Part shown: one piece after another, positions 25,546-37,800 of the stretch
Numbering within the stretch: position 1 is the stretch's first letter
How the letters are laid out: each line of letters begins with the position of its first letter
The notes under the pieces: generated by a model
The model's database searches: none
What the model saw: only the letters and a program-made list of their open reading frames with translations
What the model was told of the DNA's origin: nothing
NCBI GenBank assembly: GCA_003342895.1
Contig: PTFA01000056.1
Location: 720,115 to 784,114 of the forward strand
Direction of reading: 5' to 3'
DNA: 64,000 bases
From: Casuarius casuarius
Taxonomy: Eukaryota > Chordata > Aves > Casuariiformes > Casuariidae
Program-made: the position numbers and the translations under genes

Positions 25546-28500
25546 TCTATAGGGTTTATAGATATTATTGTATTATCTTTCCCATGAAGTTAAATCACAT
25601 TCTTCTTTACAGAGGTCTACATATGTCTAATGTTGATTTAAAAAAATCATTTAAACAGCATTTTCTCTAATATTTTTCATACAGAAACAATGTAGCAAGA
25701 AAATTATTAATCAGAAATGCAAATTGCAATGATTGTGAATTGCAAAAGCCTGTTAAGTTGCAGAAGGATGTAGATACAACATTAACAAGACAATTAAAAC
25801 TGCCAATTGTTTCATGATGAGGCTGTTTATGTATATAAGTGCGAGGCAGAGGGAAAGGGAACCCTGTACTTAAGTGAAAAAGAATAAGCCAAATCAATCC
25901 TGTTATTTTTTTAAAGCATGAAAATCACAGCCTTCTGATGTCACAAGTGCCAACATGATATGCCATTCCAGCATTTGTAGTCCTAGAAAGATGTACTTTT
26001 TATACTTAGTAATCTGAATCTTGATATCTTGGAACATCATTACCTATGTTTTTTATCAGAGCTCTCTGTGAATGTTAACTTTAACATCTCATTTATTGGA
26101 AACCTAGCTTGTGAAATCTGGCATTTTCATGTTTTAAGGAAGCATGAAGACATGCATTTCTTAGCTTCTATACTGTTTTAGCCATTCACATTTTCATTTA
26201 AATGATCAAATTGGAAGGAATTTAAACGTCATGCCTAGGTAACATCAATAAAAAAACCCAACCTTCTTCAAGCTATGGTCATATGAACACCAAACGCATG
26301 GACAAGGTGACAGTAAAAGGAAACTTATTTAATATTTTATAAATTACTCTTTTTTTTTTTCTCCCCAAGTAAAACTTTATCTTTGAAGTACACTCTATGT
26401 TTTGGGTTTAAAGAGCACTTGTCAGATACTAGCTGTGTTTTCAGAAAATGCTTATTAATATTCATTAATAAAATATAAAGGAAAAACTCTTTGGGCCAAA
26501 TGCAGCCCATTTGGAAGAAAGAAATGATTAAGTCAACAATTTCAGCAGATTTCTGCACACCTCCAGGGCATTAACCTACCTGCTAAATTATGCCCTGCTG
26601 GATTTTCACAGATTTGTGCTTTTAGAGATCAAGCTTCGTGTGATCTGTGCACATCTTTAACAAATTTTCTCTTCACATACACATGGTCACTGTTCATCCC
26701 CTGTTACCTCTCCTATCAGGGGTGAGGTTGAAATATTTGTTTCCTCAGTGCTAGGTGCCCTAGCCTAGGATGGAAAGACAGAATGGGTCCCTGCTATTCT
26801 CTTCTCTGGCAACTTACTCATTTTTATCCAGTCTAGGAGCGCTGTTATCTGAAACATTTTGATGTTTGGACCTTTACCCTAAAGGTCCAGAGGGTGATAT
26901 GAGGTGTTCTGCAATGAGTTATCTTGATCAGTATTTACCAGGAATACCAAACAACTCAAAGAGAGGTTAAAAATACTATTAAGGAACACCAGATAATATA
27001 CCAGTGCATCTATGACTGGTCCCTATGAAAAGGAGCACAAGGGTTTGCACAGATTCAGACATACAAACAGTTTGTGCAAGTTTTGTTTCAATAGCATCTC
27101 AGTGCTCCTCTCAAAATAAACATTGCTGAGCTTCTGTCGCTAAAGTGGGTTGTTGTTAAACCCTGTACCAAAATGTAACCCAGCTCCCATGGACTTTGGA
27201 GGCTGCAGGGTTTATCACAGAGGTTACTATTAGCCTGGGCAATATTGTAGCAAAGAGATGTGGATGTTTCACTCCCATTTTAATCACTGTTTTAACAAAC
27301 GGCCCTACCTTCCTTCACAGCTCTCTTGTAGCTCAAATGACAGAGAACCCCTTTCTTTCTGCATTGAAACTCTGGTGGTTTCCAGCCACAGGGAAACAGT
27401 GGTTATTCTCAGGTGATGCTTTCAATTTCTTCCTTGCATGCAAGGAGCAGTGGAAAAACCTGCGCTGACAGACTGGGACTCTATCTACACAAGGCATATG
27501 GATTCTGACTGATTTTATGAACTTATATATAACTCTGTCATGTATTTACTAGCAAGGCTTGATAACATACCTCCTAACCTTGCCTAGAGACAGCTACATG
27601 TCAATATAAGACACCACTGTAATTTTAGTTGAAACGGAGGGCTGATGTCTGGGAGAACTTGTTTATTTCTTTCAGCTATGACATTTGGTCTAATATGTTA
27701 TTATAAACCCCCAAAACCTTGCTTACCTATGTACTTGGACCACCATCACTACAGCAATGCTACAACTGGATCATTCACACCAAATGACTCAATCCAGTAG
27801 GACAATGAACGTATTGCTATAGAGTGGCCAAGATGAAAGAAATTACTTCTTTCTGGTTATTAGCAAAAGTTAGATTAAAACAATGGAAAAATCTTTGGCA
27901 GAAAAGAAATGATGAAGACAAATGAATTAGTCCCTGTTGGTGGAAACAGACATGCTGTCTGGATGGGGGAAGCTTTTGAGTCCTCTCCTGGCTGAGGCTC
28001 AGAGCAAGGCAGACCCGTGCTAGAGTCCCAGTCCCAGGTGGAAGGAGAGTGCTGCAAGAAGAAAGTGGGATTGCCAAAAAGCCCAGCTCACCTCTGTGGG
28101 TTTTCACTGGGGGAACAGGAGGGATTTCTGCAAAGAGTTTCCTATTTCTTGATACACCTGTCCCCAAAAGTTGGCACAGGTGATGCTGCCAGGTTGTGAG
28201 GAGGGAGAGTTTAGCTGTACTGGTGTGAGCTGTGCCATGACATTTGCATGCAGGTCCAGAGAATGCCTCCTGGCCCAGTTTCATTTACTAGTAACCCTTA
28301 AGCCTCAATGTAACCCAACCGTTTGTATTTTGAACCCCAGCTTTAGATTACTTTAGATTTTTTTTTCCTAGAACATGAGCCATATAGTAGTATTAGTGAA
28401 TTTCATTCAGTCTGAAACAACAGCCCTAAACTGTTAATTCTCTCATGCTGAAACCAAGCCATGATATAAAATGGCTGCTTTTGGTAACACAGTATATTAT

Positions 28501-28585
28501 ATATATAACCCAGAGGCATCTGAATTCATTATGTTATTTCTTTTCAGAGAAATGCATTAAATAGGTGAATCCTTTGTTTGTCAAG
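25546..28585. other. Non-coding stretch with small palindromes
   Basis: No gene is recognised. A small inverted repeat with 7-bp arms (ccaaatg and catttgg) lies at 26496-26514, and a perfect 10-bp hairpin at 26867-26889. The patch 27.82-28.28 kb is GC-richer and open for 155 codons on the minus strand, without any recognisable domain and with a second minus-strand frame overlapping it. I treat that as chance. Confidence 0.5.
26867..26889. repeat. Perfect 10-bp hairpin
   Basis: The arms tggaccttta (26867-26876) and taaaggtcca (26880-26889) are exact reverse complements around a ccc loop. No T-run follows and there is no transcription unit to attach it to. A perfect 10-bp stem with a short loop is expected roughly once in a window of this size, so it may be chance. 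Confidence 0.85.
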
Positions 28586-28797
28586 TTTATCATCTGGAAT
28601 TGCCTCCAAATATATACCAGAATGCTGTAGTACCCAAGGACTTTGGAGAATTTACCTTGGACTTGGCTGGAGTACATAGTACATACAGCTATATTTATAG
28701 TTCAGAAATGTATAAAGGAGACCGATACACAATGAATATTATGCAGGAGATGATGTCTGGCAACTTCCAAGCCACTAAACTGAAGCCAGAGGAGTGA
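28586..28797 (+). CDS. Candidate 3'-terminal exon or old retrocopy, product unknown
   Basis: This frame reads about 70 codons to a TGA at 28798-28800. The peptide looks protein-like: it begins YHLELPPNIYQ, has a mid part rich in Tyr and Ser (HSTYSYIYSS), a Met-rich helix-like stretch (MNIMQEMM) and a charged end (KLKPEE). A pyrimidine-rich tract ending in AG at 28584-28585 (tcctttgtttgtcaag) could be a phase-1 splice acceptor. An in-frame TAA lies just upstream at 28558. An AATAAA follows about 150 bases after the stop, at 28952-28957. There is no A-rich tail, so a recent retrocopy is unlikely. I do not recognise the protein. Open frames of this length occur by chance in such DNA, so the case rests on the combination of acceptor, frame and poly(A) signal. 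Confidence 0.22.
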
Positions 28798-28951
28798 GAC
28801 ATTGCTGTAATTGGAAGGGGTCATCTATCAAACAGCAAAGTTGTTTAGAGGAAATTTCATTTGGAAGTGTGCCATTTATTTGTACTCTTGTGCATGGTGG
28901 GCTGTTTTGAAAAACTGAGTATGTAAGAAAGCTATGATTATATCTTCAACA

Positions 28952-28957
28952 AATAAA
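28952..28957 (+). promoter_or_regulatory. AATAAA poly(A) signal candidate
   Basis: A canonical AATAAA hexamer about 150 bases downstream of the stop codon of the exon-like segment at 28586-28797. The hexamer is common in AT-rich DNA, so its meaning depends on whether that segment is transcribed. Confidence 0.25.
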
Positions 28958-29488
28958 AGTTCTAATTTTATAGAGCATTGGAGTAATATTTTTCTTATGT
29001 TAATGGAATCTAAAGTCTTCCAGAGAGTTTCACAAGTCCACATGGTATGGACTGCTGTGTTTTTCACTTGTATCCCTTAATGACCTGTAGATGCTTAAAA
29101 TATATAGTAGTTGTAGTAGCCTATTGGTGACATAACTAAGAATGTTCTACAGAATACCACACTCTATATACCATTCTCCATCAAAGGTTAGTGTTAGAAG
29201 TATTATATTTTGTCCGCAGTTAATGTTCCAGAAATTATCCATCAATTCACTTCCTTTAGAACTGATTGTAAAAAACATATGCTGATAAATCCAATCTATT
29301 ATTATTGTTGTGGATAGTCTTCCTTTTCCATTCAGAGAAGGCCATAATATTTGGAGGGGTAGTTATTTTTAGGTCCTCTTTCTCTGCAGAAATATAGTTG
29401 GTTCTTTGCCACCATGAATGGGATAAACTCTGAAGATCTGTAGCCAAGTAAACAAGATGCTTCCTGAGAAACAATCCACATTTATTGA

Positions 29489-29510
29489 GGTTATCTGTAG
29501 GTTATCTGTA
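29489..29510. repeat. 11-bp tandem duplication
   Basis: Two adjacent identical copies of ggttatctgta (29489-29499 and 29500-29510). Confidence 0.92.
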
Positions 29511-30121
29511 GACAGGGTAAGATGGGTTTGTTTACATTGCCCTTTGTGCTGCAGAAACCTTGTTGTTAGAAATGTGCAATTGCAAGCATATATCTATATG
29601 TATTACATAGAAAGACTGCACAAAGCTGAGCATATGAACTACCCTGTCCCCAACGAGTGCAGAGGTAGGTTTATGTTCTGGTGGATCTCACCATGCTCAC
29701 AGAATCTTATTTATGTGTAATCACAAATTCATCAAATTCACAAATTCGTGATTCTCCATTTTCCTTCTTTCCCCACAATGAAGACAAGTGCTGTTTTAGT
29801 GCTTGGAAAGTAAGGGTTGTTCTAAGTGGAAAATTTGTGTTTTGGCTATGCCCACAGAATCAGTCAGTGCTATTGAGCTGCCATTTCTTGGCACTGAAGG
29901 CCATGCAAGCTGCTTGGAGAGGAGCAAAGGGACCCAGTGAGAGCTTTCAGCATCTGTAGTGCCACCCGAGAAGTCTCGTCAACAGTATTTCACACGGCTG
30001 CAAGCTCCATAGAAGTTCCCTCTAAAAACCCTGACTATCAGTGGTTTTGATTTTCACGCACTCCAATGATTTCTAATCTTGGTTGAGAGGGGAGGGAGTC
30101 TATATGAGAATATTTTTTTTG

Positions 30122-30171
30122 CTGTTTCTAGGTCCTCTGTTTCTAGGTCCTTCTTCCTGTTTTTAGGTCCT
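30122..30171. repeat. 15-bp tandem repeat, three copies
   Basis: Units ctgtttctaggtcct at 30122-30136 and 30137-30151 are identical. A third at 30157-30171 differs by one base (ctgtttttaggtcct) after a 5-base spacer. It is a small pyrimidine-rich minisatellite seed. Confidence 0.93.
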
Positions 30172-30792
30172 TTTCTAGAGCTCTGGGAGTCACAGATCAC
30201 AAAGGTTTTGCATTCAATCTGTCTTATTCATCGTCTTACAGATATTACTTTCTGTATGGAAATTTGATTAAAAAGGTTATCCCTTTAGAACAATAAAGCA
30301 ATAATATAACAATAAATGCCTGCTTGTTTACGGGCAACCATGCTCAATGGAATACAAAATAAGGAGGGGAGCTAAGAGGAATCCCTCTCGTGCTTAAGTG
30401 ATTCCATATTCCTGATATATTGTGCGTGATGCAGGTGGGAGAGAAGGAGTGGACCTCAAGGGATTTATTTATCCTTCAGAATTTAGTGTAATTCCCTTTA
30501 ACATCAGTGGAGCCTGTCTGTGCTAAGAAAAGTGTTGACTTCATTAGTAATTAAAAGGCCTGGTTTATTAGAAAAATATAAGGGTGGACTGAAAAATAAC
30601 AATTTTTCACCATTTATGAGAGCAATACATCTACATATGTACAATGTATTGTTTGAAGTTTTGTCTCTGTTTCGAATAAAGACTTGCTCCGCTCCTATAC
30701 ATGGGAATATTGTATGTGAGGAAAATTAAATAAAACCTAGAAGATCCCATCAGGATCCTCTTATACTGACAGAAGGTATGTTCCCATCATAT

Positions 30793-30820
30793 ATTCATTC
30801 ATTCTTTCATTCATCCATTT
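30793..30820. repeat. (ATTC)n microsatellite
   Basis: About six ATTC units with interruptions (attcattcattctttcatt). Confidence 0.85.
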
Positions 30821-33800
30821 GTTTTTTTCTAACAATGGCTATTTCTAAACATTTTATTAGTAGTTGGACTTCCAGATAGGCAGAGCACTTGGATGAATGT
30901 TTTATTAGTCTTGTATTTTCCAGTCTTTGAGGTACATACCTGACAGGATAAAAGCATTTTCCGGGAGTTTATTTTTCAAACTTTTTTTCTTAATTCCTTT
31001 AACCAGTACTGTAAGAGTGTCAGGTACAAACCTGATAGGCTGGAGAGGAATCTATTGTATGAGCGAACTGTATTTGCAAGTCTTAAGTGGTGCTTGACAT
31101 CATGGTAAGAACAGTTTATCTTTGACTTCTGCTATGAGATGTGGTCCTTGTTATATGAGTGACTATACAAACAGACTAACATGGTTTTGTCAGGCTGCAG
31201 AAAGCTTTTTTTTCTTTCTACATTGCTGTCTTCTTTTAAATTATCCTGTTGTAATGAAAGACTGTTAGCAACAAACCTTGACAGAGTATTAAGCATTCAG
31301 TACCACCTAGATTTACAGTTTAAATGAAGTGATTACATCACTCACAAAAAGACCCTTAGTTTAGTGAACCAGATTTTCACTAGCTTTCATGAGTGCTGTT
31401 AGTAAAATATCTTCAGTCTGCAATGTAGTTGTTTAATAGAACAGTAACATAGAAACAGTTCTTTAAATTTATTTTCTTGATGGATGGATGATTTTTCTTT
31501 AAAAGGCATCATTGAAATGGTCACTATATAAGAAAAAAAGAAGTAGCAAAACACAGCCTCCCTTTTTGAAGGATTATCTGCCCAGGTCAAAACATAAACA
31601 ATACAAAAGTGCAAGGTCTTTGTTATGCATGAGGCCTATTGGCTATTTCAGAGCAGTCCTCTGTGTCACCGAACCGAGTTGATGACAGATGGTGAGACTG
31701 TCCTTGCGAATTTTTCACCTTAACATGACAGGCTATATGGAAATGTCCTGTGATCACTGGGGATTCTCCAAATGTCCCTTGATAATCGACACAAATGGGA
31801 ATCATTTTTAATTTGGAGCCTGGAGCAGTTTTAAGAATTTGTCTTTATGTATAAACTCTATATACTATTTTGCAAGAAGTCACTATTAAAATGGATGAAG
31901 ACAATGAATTTCACACTGAATTTATAATGATCTTTACTTGTTTACTGAAGAAAGACAGTTAGAAGATAAGTCCATTATGGAAGTAATACTCTTATGAACA
32001 TCAAGAAAAGCAAGCAATTAATCAAAAAGGAACCTGGAGCACTTTGTAATCTGTATTCAGGAAATATATTCTGGTCCCACTAGGCACCTCGACAAATTTT
32101 GATCAAGCGTTTTTATATTCTGTTAGCTCTGTTCAAGAGGCAGAATTCTTTAATTTTGCATTGCATTTCTTTTCAAAAGGAAAACATCCGTGAATCCAGG
32201 GCCAAATGTTGTTCAGCATAACTTATGCCTGACAACATCAGTAGGAATACTTGGCGTACAAGGCTTAGTCCCTTAAAAACCTTAAAGTTGCTCAAGGTTA
32301 GAGCTGCCATACGTCAGAGAATGAAGCAGTTCAGTCTCCACCAGAGGAGCAAGCAGCCCACCCACAGATGGAAAACTGACTTTCCATCTAGACCCAGTTT
32401 TGTGTGCTATCGGCTGTACTCCTTCTTTGCTCTCAGCTTGTCTCCTTAAGAAATGGCAATTTGGAGAAGCGTGTGTGTTTAGTTGGAAGCTGTGATGGGA
32501 CTCTGGAGAGGGTTGAGTCATGACCTTCTCACTGGAAACTGATGTGTGACTTCCACAGTGGAGCTGTGAAAAAAGAAAATCTAGTCTCTGTGGTAAATGG
32601 GACTAAAAAGGACTGAAGTATGGGCCATGGTGAGGGCAGGGATGAGGGGAGAGTTGCTGGCTACCATGCTGTCTTCGTCTTCCTCTGTGTGCTTTGCCAA
32701 CATCAGCTGTGGTTATAGTAGACTCTGATGGCAGAAGGTCTTTCCATTTTGGTTGGAGGAATAAGTATTGACAGGATATGCTGATAAAAACCAGAGCACA
32801 GGGATATAATATTTCATGCTTTGCTTTGACTTTGGGCTTGGATAGCAGTAAGGATCCCAGATTAGAAACTTTCATGGACAGATGCTGTGTATTCTTTATA
32901 TTTTTTGCAGCAGTTGTTTTAGCATTTCAGGTAGCCATTAGTTATGTTGACTTGAAGGTTTTTTAAACAAACTTTTTATTTTTAAATAAAAAATTTCATT
33001 ATGATTGTATCGTGTGACTGCAGCTTAAATGTTAGGCTCTGCACAGTACTCTCTCTAGGTTTGGAGTTTTGTTCTGCTTTACTTTATATTTAAGCTATTC
33101 TGATTATTCATTGAGAGTCTGAGAAAGGACTAGATAACACAACTCAGAGAAAGTTTTGGTGCTGAATTAATGGCTGAACTGAACCAATCTCATCTTGTAC
33201 TGTTATGAACTTTGTCTTTCATATGCTCAAGTAATTCATCAAAGGTTTTCAAAGGTGCGGTATGTTCAAGCTCTGAATTGAATGAGAGTTTTCAGTTCTT
33301 GGTCACTTTGAAAATTGGGCATTTCAGTTTTGGGTGTCTAGCTCATTTATGTGCTACCTGAGTTTGACAGTTTTAGCATCTGAAATAGATTTTGGAGTTT
33401 GTCTAATTCTCTAAAGCCTTATACATAAATATGTGTATATAGATTCCTAGCCTGCATATGCAAGTGGTTTAGATTCAGTAGAAAATCAACTCTGGGAATT
33501 TCAGAATAAAATATATATTCTATGAGTGTTTACATACTGAACTGATATCTGTTCAGAAACATAGAATGAACTGTCTTTATGTATTTATTTATTTTGGGGA
33601 GAAAAAAAGTTAGTTTTGACATTTTTTTCCAGTCTAGCTTTTAATGAGAAAAAGTTTGCTGTCATTTCTTCATTGTCAGCATCAGGTACTGTAATTTGCT
33701 CATGTAATACATTCTGGCCCAAAGGTATGTGGCCAGCCAACAGAGTGATTTCATAACAAAAGAATCAATAGCTCATTATTTTTGGACTCAGAATAGTTTG

Positions 33801-34300
33801 CATGTTGCTTTAGAGATTTCATGACCTTTAGGAGATTATTTACAAATTAAAACAATCTTTGGATCAATCCATTAAATTGTCAGTTAATCTTCTTAAATTA
33901 CACTTTGTTTTAAGCTCCATGTAAAAAGAATATTAATTTTCTTTTTTGCAAAATATGGGTAGAAGTTTGGATGACAATGTTAGCTTCTGAGTAGTTCTTC
34001 TATTACATCTTCCTATAAAGTATCAACAGCAAAACGGTGTTAGAGATTAAAAGTCACCTAAATTATTTGGTCTGACAATTCAAACGCATGGAGTCCCCTT
34101 GACTCATGTTTCTGCGACTTCTATTACAGAAGAACTGGGCTTGAATTAACTTTCTCCTTCAAATTCTCTTTTTCACGAGGTATACAATGCAGAAAAACAA
34201 GTTAATAAGTCTCTGAGGAAAGGCATGTGACTTTTCAGTTAAATTACACAAATGTAACTTTTTCAAAATCACTTTTAGTATGTAGCTTTTTGTGAGCTAC

Positions 34301-34870
34301 TAAATACACACCTGTGCAAAGGCACTTTGTACAGCCAGTCCTTCCTACCCCCATTCAACTCCATGGGCCACTTGGCACGCAGGCGTGGGATCCGAATTAA
34401 TGGTGAACCTCTGGTTAGGTAGTGATTAAGGCTTCTTCATGTGCTAGCAGATTGCCACACTTGTGCCAACATCCCCTAAAGCTACTTTTCCATGGCAAGG
34501 CTTTTTCCCCCAGCGTACACCCACCATTTTGCTGCCAGGACACTTGTCCCTTAGGCACACTCCTCTCCTTAGGGAGAGGAGCAGCAGCCTTGGAACTGCC
34601 TCAGCTCTTCTGGTTGCTATATTGCTGCTTAACTTGCCAGCAAAGGAATGGTTCTGCATACCTGGTCCTCCCCCCAGCCTCCTCTCTTCCTTATCAATGT
34701 CCTCGCTCCTCAGGCTTTCGCCAAAGCACCCCCTATGATACGCAGAGATGCTCCCTGTGTTGTCGTGCCCTTTCCCAGCTCTCTTGGCAGAGCAGTTGTT
34801 CTCTAACTTTATCCTTCAGCACTCATGTGGGAGGGAGGAGGGTGATTTTGTTCTCATGAGGTTACTCGGT
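34301..34870. other. Moderately GC-rich patch, no gene recognised
   Basis: This is richer in C than its flanks. Open frames of 145 and 91 codons on the plus strand and 71 codons on the minus strand all overlap, so at most one could be real, and none has a recognisable domain. The part near 34350-34400 (tcaactccatggg, gtgggatccg) faintly resembles palindromic repeat debris. Confidence 0.4.
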
Positions 34871-37800
34871 TTGTAAGCCTGCAGATTGTGTGGCTGTATA
34901 TAAACTAGAGGAGTGTAGGCAGCTACTTTCTCTCATATTTCTATGGTTGTGTCATTCCAGCATCTTTGGGCATTAGCTGGGGAAATATCATAAAGAACAA
35001 GTGCTGGAGGGATTTTTATCCTAGATTCCTCTCTTGTTTTTGACATCCATCACAGTGAGTTTCCCTGGCCTGAATTGCCATGGAAAGCAAACTTAGAAGT
35101 AGTGAGTGAATTTCAAATTTGCAGAAACCACTTTCAGAACATGCACATGGCAATGTTCCTGCCACAGGTTTCTACCTGAATGAGCTGGAAAATAGAAAGA
35201 GTATCCTGGTTAGACTAATTGCAGCTAACCAACATCACCTGACTAGAGACTACTGAATACTTCTGGCCTGTGCTGGATTGATCCATTGAATAAAAAATAA
35301 TGGTCTGAGTGCATCAATGAGTAATGTTGAATAACAAATACATTGGGAAATATCTCAGTTACCTATGGATTCTTCAAACAGAGTAAAAAGCCACATTTAC
35401 TTGGTACATTTACTAGAATTTATTGCCTCAGCTCCACATACTTTGACTATTTATTTATTTATTCATTTTGCTAGAAATGATTATTTAATTATGTGACACC
35501 AGGGATGAAATTGTGGCTACATAGATGTCCATGGCAAAACTTTTGCAATTTGATTTCATCTTTCGTGATCAACATGCACAATCAGTTTGATCCCTCAGAA
35601 AGTTTGCCATGCACTTCAGTTCTAACACCTGCTGTATTTTCCATCAGTATGGTAAAGCTTGTTTGCTTCAAGTACTGAAACTCCTCAAATGCAGTTATGT
35701 CCTAGATAACTTCTGACCACTATTTTAGAAATGCAAATTAGATTTAGTTCACAAGAATATTCAGTCCCACAAAGTCAGTATGAATACATTCTTCTTCCTC
35801 TTGATACTGTCCTAATGCAAATAATTAATTCTGACATAAAATAATATAAGAAATAGTTCTGGATAAAAGCTAATATTTTGTCCTCCAAAATCTGAGTGAC
35901 TTGAAAAGATGTCATCTATTTCACTTTTTGAATGTACTTTACTGAGTTGGTGTACTGGGGTCTATGTTTATGCTGTGTAATAGCATAAATACTTTCCAGT
36001 ATTTAAAACTGTCACTTTCTTTTAAGAAGACTTTTTGTTTGAAATACTTCCTAATGTATTCAGAGTTGAAAACATCTTTAAATGGGTTTGTCATAAACAC
36101 ACAGGGGAATACAAATATATGAGTTCTACTGTTAATGTTATTTATTATTTGTAGTGTGGTAGCACTGATGATTCACTAATGTGCTTGGAGGTGTATAAAC
36201 ACAGAAATGAAGCATCCCAAAGTACTTGTAACACTCCTTTCTTTCTTGCTAATCCCCATATGACTTACTGGAATGCTTATTCACTAGATAGAATCAATAC
36301 CTGAAATTTTGCTTTTCCTAAATTGAAAGCCTGCAGCTTTCCTGGAGGTGTTAAATATCCCTTAATTTCTCTATTTTAACTATGAATATATTCATTTTTT
36401 AATGGGAGCTCTCAAAATTAGAAGCTTAAAGCATGAGCCCTGTCTGTCTTGAATATTAATATAAAGGGACTAATTCTCTGAACCGCCCTGTGTTCGTGAA
36501 CTCTGTGCAGCTTCTCCCTTATGTGACAACCACAAATTTGCCTGATACCACCTGGAAGTCTGAAGAGCTAAAAGCAGAAGTACTTCAGCCTGGGCTGAAG
36601 TTCTTGAGTGAAGCTTTTAGGAGGCTCCTGTCTTTTATGGCCTGGGGCCAATTGAACAGTTGTAACACATGTTAACTAGAGGGTTACACTGATGCCTGCC
36701 CAGATCTTTTTTTCCTTGTTGCTACTCTCCCCTCTCAGTGTGATGCTCTGGAGGGGAACGGAAAAAGGGAGCAGTCTGAAAGTGGCACTAATAGCATGCC
36801 TGCATTACCATCTCTGCCAACACGAGACATAGAAAACCTGATTTCTAACTCAAAGGTGGTGTCATTTTCATCCGTGCTTGCCAGAATGGCAATGTGGGAA
36901 AGAGAAGGGGGGGGGGATCTTTGTTTATATCAGGAAAACTCAACCCTCGGCTAGTCGTGCTTGTTCTCTACTGAAAAGCTGAGTTCATTGCAGCCTGCCA
37001 GAATTTCCTCTGTTCCTTCTTTCCACTTTGACTTTCTTGTCCTCTGTCAAAGTCCAGATGATCCGAGTGTCAGAGTGGCAGTGGAAGCAAACTTGTGCCT
37101 GCCACTCGAAGGAGAAAACCAAAAAGTGCTGCTTGGGCAGCATGTTTCTCCTCCCACAGGAGGGGCAGAACAAGAGTTTGCCCAGGCTGAACTCTCACTG
37201 CAATGCTTGCAACTTGTATTTTTTTTTAAAACCAAAAAGAAGGATGCTTATTGTCAGAACTGCTTTTAATAGAGAAAATAGCAGAATAATGTAATTTCAG
37301 AGAGAGGTGAGAAGCGCAACAGGATGGCTATCTAGACAGTAGACCTTGCCGCTTTGATTGTCCTCTGATGAAAGCTTTTCCTTTTCTCCTGCTGCTCCTT
37401 TTCTGCTTGCTGCTGTTACGTCCTCACCATACAATGTGGGATGCCATGGCTGGGTCCTGAGAGAAATGCAGAAGTTTCTTGGGAGAGAGGAGGGAAGACA
37501 GAGGCAGCAATGCAGTCTACTCCTCTCTCTCCCATTCTTGCCAGTTCCTGTCCCTGGTGGGGCAGAACTGGTGAGCTATGAACAGTAGTCCTGATCAGTA
37601 CATGCTGCTCTCATGAGCTGTCTGCAAGCACTCTTTTTCACAGCCCCTATTTTCTCCAGCACCTAAGCATTTCTGTTGAAATACTAAAATTATGGAAAGA
37701 AATCTCTCTCTTAGAAAAAAGGAAAAAAAAACAAAAAGCGCTGAGGTCAACCAGTTCCAATGTAAACTCCCCCCTTCTCTCTTCACCCGCTGGATGTTTA

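Larger units (their letters stand above)
28960..34300. other. AT-rich non-coding stretch with short tandems
   Basis: No gene is recognised. The stretch holds short direct repeats (29489-29510, 30122-30171), a second imperfect duplication of tcacaaattc at 29721-29747, and an ATTC microsatellite. Open frames are all below 95 codons. Confidence 0.6.

Noticed and set aside
27817..28284. 155-codon minus-strand frame
   Set aside because: No recognisable domain. It overlaps a second minus-strand frame and plus-strand frames, and the GC-richer patch explains its length.
28531..28547. Better-looking splice acceptor (ttatttcttttcag) upstream of the 28.6 kb segment
   Set aside because: All three frames meet a stop within a few codons after it, so it cannot lead into the open frame.
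30476..30525. agaatttagtgtaattccct resembling palindromic repeat type A
   Set aside because: Only one half-site, no inverted end, too degraded.
32190..32250. gggccaaatgttgttcagca resembling the end of a type A repeat
   Set aside because: The interior words are missing, so similarity is limited to the edge.
34422..34859. 145-codon plus-strand frame
   Set aside because: Three overlapping frames on both strands, Leu/Ser/Pro/Cys-rich translation typical of C-rich non-coding DNA, and no domain.
36961..37294. Overlapping frames on both strands, one with a Cys-x-x-Cys pair (CPSCG)
   Set aside because: Four frames are open over the same bases. A lone CxxC is not a zinc-binding domain.
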